Shown here: positions 59,969-64,000 of the stretch, in pieces
Layout of the letters: the number at the start of each line of letters is the position of its first letter
How positions within the stretch are numbered: position 1 is the stretch's first letter
Source: JANYCG01 sp031386665
GTDB taxonomy: Bacteria > Pseudomonadota > Gammaproteobacteria > Burkholderiales > Burkholderiaceae_C
NCBI GenBank assembly: GCA_031386665.1
Contig: JANNCN010000124.1
Span: 45,373-109,372 of the forward strand
Direction of reading: 5' to 3'
DNA length: 64,000 nucleotides
Made by a program: the position numbers and the translations under genes
The notes under the pieces: model-generated
Told to the model about the DNA's origin: nothing
Database searches by the model: none
What the model saw: only the letters and a program-made list of their open reading frames with translations

Positions 59969-60785
59969 GGTGCTCTCCTGCTCTTTGCAAGGCTTGCGAC
60001 ACTTTCACGCACCACTGCGCGTACCGCTGGGTGCTGCGAAAGGCATCTGTGCGCGGGTAGGGCTCGTCTATGGCCAAGTCCGCAATCACACGGCCAGGAC
60101 GGGCAGCCATCACGATGATGCGCCGACTCAGGTACACGCTTTCGTACACGCTGTGGGTCACAAAAATGGTGGTGAATTGTTGTGCCGTCCAAAAGGCCAG
60201 CGTGTCGTTGTTCAGCTTGAAGCGCGTCATTTCGTCTAATGCGGCAAAGGGTTCATCCATCAGTAACAAGCGCGGTTCGGTGACCATGGCGCGGGCGATC
60301 GAGACGCGCATTTTCATGCCGCCGGACAGCTCGCGCGGGTAGACGCCAGCAAACTGGCTCAAGCCGACTTGGGCCAGCACGGCTTCAACCCGCGGGCGGG
60401 CGGCTTCCTTGGACACACCTTTCAAGCGCAAAGGCAGCCAGACGTTGTCAAACACCTTGGCCCAAGGCATGAGCGTGGGTTCTTGAAAGACAAATGACAC
60501 CTCGTGGGAATGGTCAGCGCCAGACACCGTCACAGGTTTTATGGGGAGGTCAGTTGCGCTGTCATTTCCGCCCTGACGCGGTGTTGGCTTCACCCAGTCA
60601 ATGCGCCCGGCTGACACGTCAAGCAAGCCGGCAATCAGCTTCAAGGCAGTGCTTTTGCCGCAACCCGAAGGCCCCAAAAAACTGACGAAATCGCGCTGCC
60701 CGATGGTCAGGTCAACACCCTGCAACGCCAAGGTGCCGTTGCCGTAGCGTTTGTCAACCTGGTGAAGCTCAAGCAAGACGCTCAT
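59961..60785 (-). CDS. ABC transporter ATP-binding protein, SsuB/TauB-like
   Basis: ATPase of 274 residues. Walker A FLGPSGCGKST, Q-loop FVFQEPTLMPWAKV, signature ELSGGMKMRVSIARA, Walker B LLLMDEPFAALDE and H-loop IFVTHSVYE. The Q-loop and D-loop fit the nitrate/sulfonate/taurine/thiamine-precursor importer class. Start overlaps the creatininase stop by 4 bp. Confidence 0.92.
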   Translation of the reverse strand: MSVLLELHQVDKRYGNGTLALQGVDLTIGQRDFVSFLGPSGCGKSTALKLIAGLLDVSAGRIDWVKPTPRQGGNDSATDLPIKPVTVSGADHSHEVSFVFQEPTLMPWAKVFDNVWLPLRLKGVSKEAARPRVEAVLAQVGLSQFAGVYPRELSGGMKMRVSIARAMVTEPRLLLMDEPFAALDEMTRFKLNNDTLAFWTAQQFTTIFVTHSVYESVYLSRRIIVMAARPGRVIADLAIDEPYPRTDAFRSTQRYAQWCVKVSQALQRAGEHHV

Positions 60786-61630
60786 GGGGGGAAGGTGGGC
60801 GCGGGGTTCAAGGTTGAAAGCGGCAGGTCGCTCACTTCTTGCAGCAAGCGGGCCAGCTGCAGGCCTGCCGCGTCAATGATGGCGTGCCCCTTGGCTGCTG
60901 TGGCAATGGCCGCATTGCCTGCCGCCCCTTGCGGGTTGTAGTCCTGCACCTGCCAGCCCAGTTTGGCACTGCTGCCATTGCCCAAAATAGGGTATCGGGC
61001 AGCGCGGTCTTGTGCGGTGGATTTGAAGTCTTGGGCAAATGCCATATCGACATAGTTTTGGCCCGACTTTTCAGCCAGTGCCAGCATCATGGAGGTTTCC
61101 ATGTCGCCTGCATGTATGCCAAAGCGGTGCTCGTCTGGCGCAAAGAGATTCAGCACGGCGTCGCCCAGCGGCAATGTGTACCAGTTGGTTGAATAAACGA
61201 TCAGGTCGTGCGCAGAGCGCAGGTCGCGCGCCACAATGTCCATCACGCTGACCTGGCCGCCGTGCGAGTTCAGCAGCACCAGTTTTTTGATGCCTGCGCG
61301 GGCCACGCAAGCGCCCAGTTCCATCCACACGGCCATCAGCGTTTGCGCAGACAAGGTCAAGGTGCCTGCAAAGCGAATGTGTTCATTGCTTTTGCCGATT
61401 TGTTGGGTGGGCATGAAAAGCACAGGCAGATTGGCTCCCAAGTGCGGCAGGCAAGCGGCCACCACGCCATTGACCAAACTGGTGTCAACACTCACGGGCA
61501 GGTGCGGGCCATGCTGTTCGGTCGCAGCCACCGGCAACACCGCAACTACTTGGGCAATGTCTTGGCTGGCGGCAAGCTGAGCAAAATGGCGCGATGTCAG
61601 GTCAGACCAAAAGCGGGAGATGAGTTTCAT
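60782..61630 (-). CDS. Creatininase-family amidohydrolase
   Basis: Metal-dependent amidase-like enzyme, 282 residues. Binuclear-metal motifs ATEQHGPHLPVSVD, LLNSHGGQVSVMD and IHAGDMETSMML match the creatininase family, which includes creatinine hydrolases, mycofactocin MftE and pterin/dealkylating relatives. First gene of creatininase-ATPase-permease-deaminase-oxidase-binding protein. True substrate unknown. Confidence 0.87.
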   Translation of the reverse strand: MKLISRFWSDLTSRHFAQLAASQDIAQVVAVLPVAATEQHGPHLPVSVDTSLVNGVVAACLPHLGANLPVLFMPTQQIGKSNEHIRFAGTLTLSAQTLMAVWMELGACVARAGIKKLVLLNSHGGQVSVMDIVARDLRSAHDLIVYSTNWYTLPLGDAVLNLFAPDEHRFGIHAGDMETSMMLALAEKSGQNYVDMAFAQDFKSTAQDRAARYPILGNGSSAKLGWQVQDYNPQGAAGNAAIATAAKGHAIIDAAGLQLARLLQEVSDLPLSTLNPAPTFPP

Positions 61631-61777
61631 CGCGCTATCTTACAAGCGGCACAGCGCCAAATGGCGATTTGGGGCTAATTTGATGGGCTAGAACCCACCG
61701 TGGAGCACCTTGGCTGATCGAACCTGCCTTGTCTGACCCTGTGGCTGGATAGATGACCTAAGCCCGGTAAACCGCCT

Positions 61778-62347
61778 TCAGTTGGCCACAGTCGACGCTA
61801 CGCAAGTCCCGCCCGGTGCAGGCGTGACGCCATCGGCCAGCCGAGCTGCCGTGCCAAACGCTGCCAGCACACTGCCATCGGCAGTGCGCAAAGTCACTTG
61901 CAGCCCGGTGCCGTCGAGCCTGGCGATGAGCGTGGCGGGTAGGGCAGCAGTGGCCCCTGCGCCACTGGCCACGATGCGAAACAGCCCGTCAATTTGAAGC
62001 TGACCGTTGGATTCCACTCGGACACCTTCTGAGTTGAACGACAGGCAGGCGTTGTTCAGGGTGATGCGCTGGGCATCGAACACCACCACCCAATTCGACT
62101 CGGCGCTGGGCGTGACCAGCAAGCCCGAGCCCACCACGTTGGTCGGTGCAACCGCTGAAAAACTGGCGGCGCTGCTCAGGTAAGTGCCGCTGATGGTGCT
62201 GGCATTGACAGGCCCCACGCCCGTGCCGCCCGTGCCCGGCCCACAGGCCACCAACACAGCGGCGGCCAGCAAAAGCCCGGATTTTCTGGCGAATGCCAGC
62301 AAGCCAGTCGAATGAGATTGAAACAATTGGGAGATCGGGTGGGTCAT
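61778..62347 (-). CDS. Predicted lipoprotein of unknown function
   Basis: 189 residues. Signal with lipobox LVACG after LLLAAAVL, then a Gly/Thr-rich linker and a beta-rich domain (VVVFDAQRITLNNACLSF, LQIDGLFRIVAS). Two cysteines (about 101 and 183) could pair. Its start overlaps the DUF6502 stop by 4 bp, so the two are coupled. Not recognised further. Confidence 0.7.
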   Translation of the reverse strand: MTHPISQLFQSHSTGLLAFARKSGLLLAAAVLVACGPGTGGTGVGPVNASTISGTYLSSAASFSAVAPTNVVGSGLLVTPSAESNWVVVFDAQRITLNNACLSFNSEGVRVESNGQLQIDGLFRIVASGAGATAALPATLIARLDGTGLQVTLRTADGSVLAAFGTAARLADGVTPAPGGTCVASTVAN

Positions 62348-63276
62348 GGCAAACCTTTGGGTTCTGGGGCGATTTTTACTTCGATTTTTGCGCCGAGTTC
62401 TGGGCCGGATTGGGCGTTAACCTCTGCGGGCATCGAATAGAAATAAACGCCAAAGCGCGCGCGGTGGGTGCGTTGCGCGGGCGCAGCGTGCACGGCGTCG
62501 TGGTCAAAACTGCGCTGGGCGTCGCGCATCACGGCTTGGAAGGCCAGCTTCCAGGCCAAGGCCGACGTCGCGTGCAGGCGCTCTGCCGAGTCCGCCGTGA
62601 TGTCGTCAACGAACACGGATTGCTCTAAAAAATCGCTTGAAACAGGGGCTGGAATGTTTGACGAGTCTGCGTTTGCTGCAGCTTGCGGGTTGGGGCGATC
62701 CAGGTTGTGGCAGGCTGCCGCCACATGGTCGTGCAGGTTTTCACCAAGCTGCGTGGCCATTTCAGCCAGGCCATTGCGTGGCACAAATCCATGCACCAGC
62801 AGGCTGATCTGGCACGCGTCTTCAGCCGCCAACCCCAAGCGAATCAACTCGTCCAGCACAGAGCGGGGACGAACGTCGCGGCTGACTGAGTAAACCAGGG
62901 CGTCAAAACTGGGGGTGGGGCCAGCCCGGGCGATTTGGATTGGCGTTTGGCTGGCGTCCAGGTACAAATCCTGGCTCATCCAGCGCGCCACGACCTGCGC
63001 CGCCAACCCGGCAAAGGCTTCGGGCTGGGTGTCTTGTTCGCCTAAGCGGGTCAGGTTGCGTACATCGCGCCTGTGCACGCCAGACAACAGGCTGATGGCG
63101 CTGTCGGTCGGTGCCATGGCGCTGGCTTTCAGCTCGTCCTGCGCCGCCTTCAAAAAAACCGGCTTCAGTGCGGCTGCAAAAGCCGTGTAAGTCACGCCGT
63201 GGCGCAGCATCAAGCGCACAGCCGGGTGCAGCATGTGCAAGATGCTTTTCAGGACCAGGTTGGAGCGCGTTGACAT
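62344..63276 (-). CDS. DUF6502-family protein
   Basis: Protein of 310 residues, function unknown. N-terminal LHPAVRLMLRHGVTYTAFAAAL, then SLLSGVHRRDVRNLTRL, a helix-turn-helix-like stretch seen in DUF6502. The C-terminal half is soluble. It is translationally coupled to a lipoprotein gene and is divergent from a beta-propeller lipoprotein. A DNA-binding role is possible but not proven. Confidence 0.7.
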   Translation of the reverse strand: MSTRSNLVLKSILHMLHPAVRLMLRHGVTYTAFAAALKPVFLKAAQDELKASAMAPTDSAISLLSGVHRRDVRNLTRLGEQDTQPEAFAGLAAQVVARWMSQDLYLDASQTPIQIARAGPTPSFDALVYSVSRDVRPRSVLDELIRLGLAAEDACQISLLVHGFVPRNGLAEMATQLGENLHDHVAAACHNLDRPNPQAAANADSSNIPAPVSSDFLEQSVFVDDITADSAERLHATSALAWKLAFQAVMRDAQRSFDHDAVHAAPAQRTHRARFGVYFYSMPAEVNAQSGPELGAKIEVKIAPEPKGLP

Positions 63277-63366
63277 GCCGATTGGGAAGGATTGGGAATG
63301 CTAACTGATGGGTTCCGACAGGGTTTGGTTTCGTGCGCCGAGGCAGTGGTTTGACACAATAAGATG

Positions 63367-63387
63367 TTGTGGGATATTATTCCACAA
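63367..63387. promoter_or_regulatory. Dyad before the beta-propeller gene
   Basis: TTGTGG-N9-CCACAA, 21 bp in the 146-bp divergent gap, 35 bp before the start at 63423. Could be an operator. Only six bases per arm, so weak support. Confidence 0.35.
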
Positions 63388-63422
63388 AATTCAAATCCAA
63401 TCACTTTTGCAAGGAGCCCACC

Positions 63423-64000
63423 ATGGTCAACAGCCCCTCAACATTCCCAAAGCGATGGTTTGAAGCCACCTTGTTGGCCGGGGCGGGGGTTCTGGCGGCT
63501 TGCGGTGGCAGTGGCGGCGGCGGGGGTGCTGTACCCGACACGGTGCCACCACCTCAGGTCGGGGTGGTACCGTCCCCCGTGCAATTGCAAGCCTCGCAAC
63601 CGGGTGCGCTGCTGGCCTATGTGCAGGCCAGGCTTGCTGCACAAATTGACCAAGGCCTTGCCAGCAACGGCGCCAACGCTGTGGCCTTGGGCGGCACCGT
63701 GTCGCCAGCGTTCAGCACCAGCACGGTGGCCGGTGCCACGGCTGAAGCTACCCCGGCTTTTGCCAGCACAACGCTGCAAGAGGGCGGCGTTGACGAGGCT
63801 GACTTGATGAAAACCGATGGTGGGCGGATTTTCACCTTGGGGGTTGCCGCCCCTGGCGACTCCAGGCTGAGTGCGCTGAAAACCTATGTGCGGCAAATCA
63901 ATGGTGACGCCGTGCTTGCCAGTCAACTCGCTTTGCCAGCCGACTACCGTTTTGAAGGGCTGCACCTGTCTGCCAGCGGCAGTCAAATCGCGCTGGTGGG
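63423..64000 (+). CDS. Beta-propeller-domain lipoprotein, N-terminal part (3' end outside window)
   Basis: The frame is open from ATG 63423 (AAGGAG at 63411-63416) to the right edge, giving 192 codons. Signal and lipobox LAACG (LLAGAGVLAACGG), then a Gly-rich linker. The stretch TTLQEGGVDEADLMKTDGG matches the start of the secreted C-terminal beta-propeller family (PF09826). Function unknown; such proteins are usually anchored at the cell surface. It is divergent from the DUF6502-lipoprotein pair. Confidence 0.8.
   Translation, partial: MVNSPSTFPKRWFEATLLAGAGVLAACGGSGGGGGAVPDTVPPPQVGVVPSPVQLQASQPGALLAYVQARLAAQIDQGLASNGANAVALGGTVSPAFSTSTVAGATAEATPAFASTTLQEGGVDEADLMKTDGGRIFTLGVAAPGDSRLSALKTYVRQINGDAVLASQLALPADYRFEGLHLSASGSQIALV

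Overview
The window looks like a chromosomal segment of a phototrophic betaproteobacterium, most likely Comamonadaceae (Rhodoferax/Limnohabitans/Polaromonas-like). This rests on protein families, gene order and base composition read by eye; no database search was run. It opens inside the right arm of a photosynthesis gene cluster (bchH-bchL-bchM-lhaA-puhA-puhB-puhC-acsF-puhE, 2-9111, plus strand). The first genes are coupled by ATGA/GTGA overlaps. The aerobic, oxygen-dependent cyclase AcsF fits bacteriochlorophyll synthesis in the presence of oxygen.

9.2-20.4 kb is accessory DNA. It holds a TonB-dependent receptor, a CYP153-like P450 with its 2Fe-2S ferredoxin, a ProQ/FinO-domain protein, a DUF3108 protein, a lipoprotein glycerophosphodiesterase, a DUF1003 protein, and an arsenic operon (arsR-arsC fusion, AqpS-like channel, arsH) with an operator-like dyad at its start. 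20.5-22.9 kb is an exported set: a DUF3034 outer-membrane protein, a truncated haemoglobin with a signal peptide, and a cupredoxin.

23.0-35.7 kb is a phosphate block: an OlsB-like N-acyltransferase preceded by a small ORF, ppk1-sixA, ppx, and pstSCAB-phoU-phoB-phoR. Three good Pho boxes precede the small ORF/OlsB unit, ppk1 and pstS. This suggests lipid remodelling, polyphosphate and high-affinity phosphate uptake are controlled together by PhoBR.

35.7-48.8 kb holds a MATE transporter, a GT39-like membrane protein, the rpmE2-rho-trxA housekeeping cluster, an AddB/AddA-like recombination nuclease-helicase pair and a BaiN-type flavoprotein. 48.9-52.6 kb is a four-gene threonate/erythronate catabolic operon (ltnD-otnK-otnC-otnI). 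52.6-61.6 kb, all on the minus strand, carries a lipase-like hydrolase, RidA, an NAD(P)H dehydrogenase, and a cluster of creatininase, ABC importer, cytosine-deaminase-like amidohydrolase and FAD oxidase for an unidentified nitrogenous compound. The right end has a lipoprotein/DUF6502 pair and the start of a beta-propeller lipoprotein.

The most unusual signal is a dispersed repeat family: a 60-bp core in five copies. In three copies the core is joined to a 26-28-bp palindrome at a constant spacing, giving a 116-117-bp composite. Two composites bracket the proQ-like gene in inverted orientation. One core supplies the stop codon of addA, and another is translated as part of an ABC permease N-terminus.
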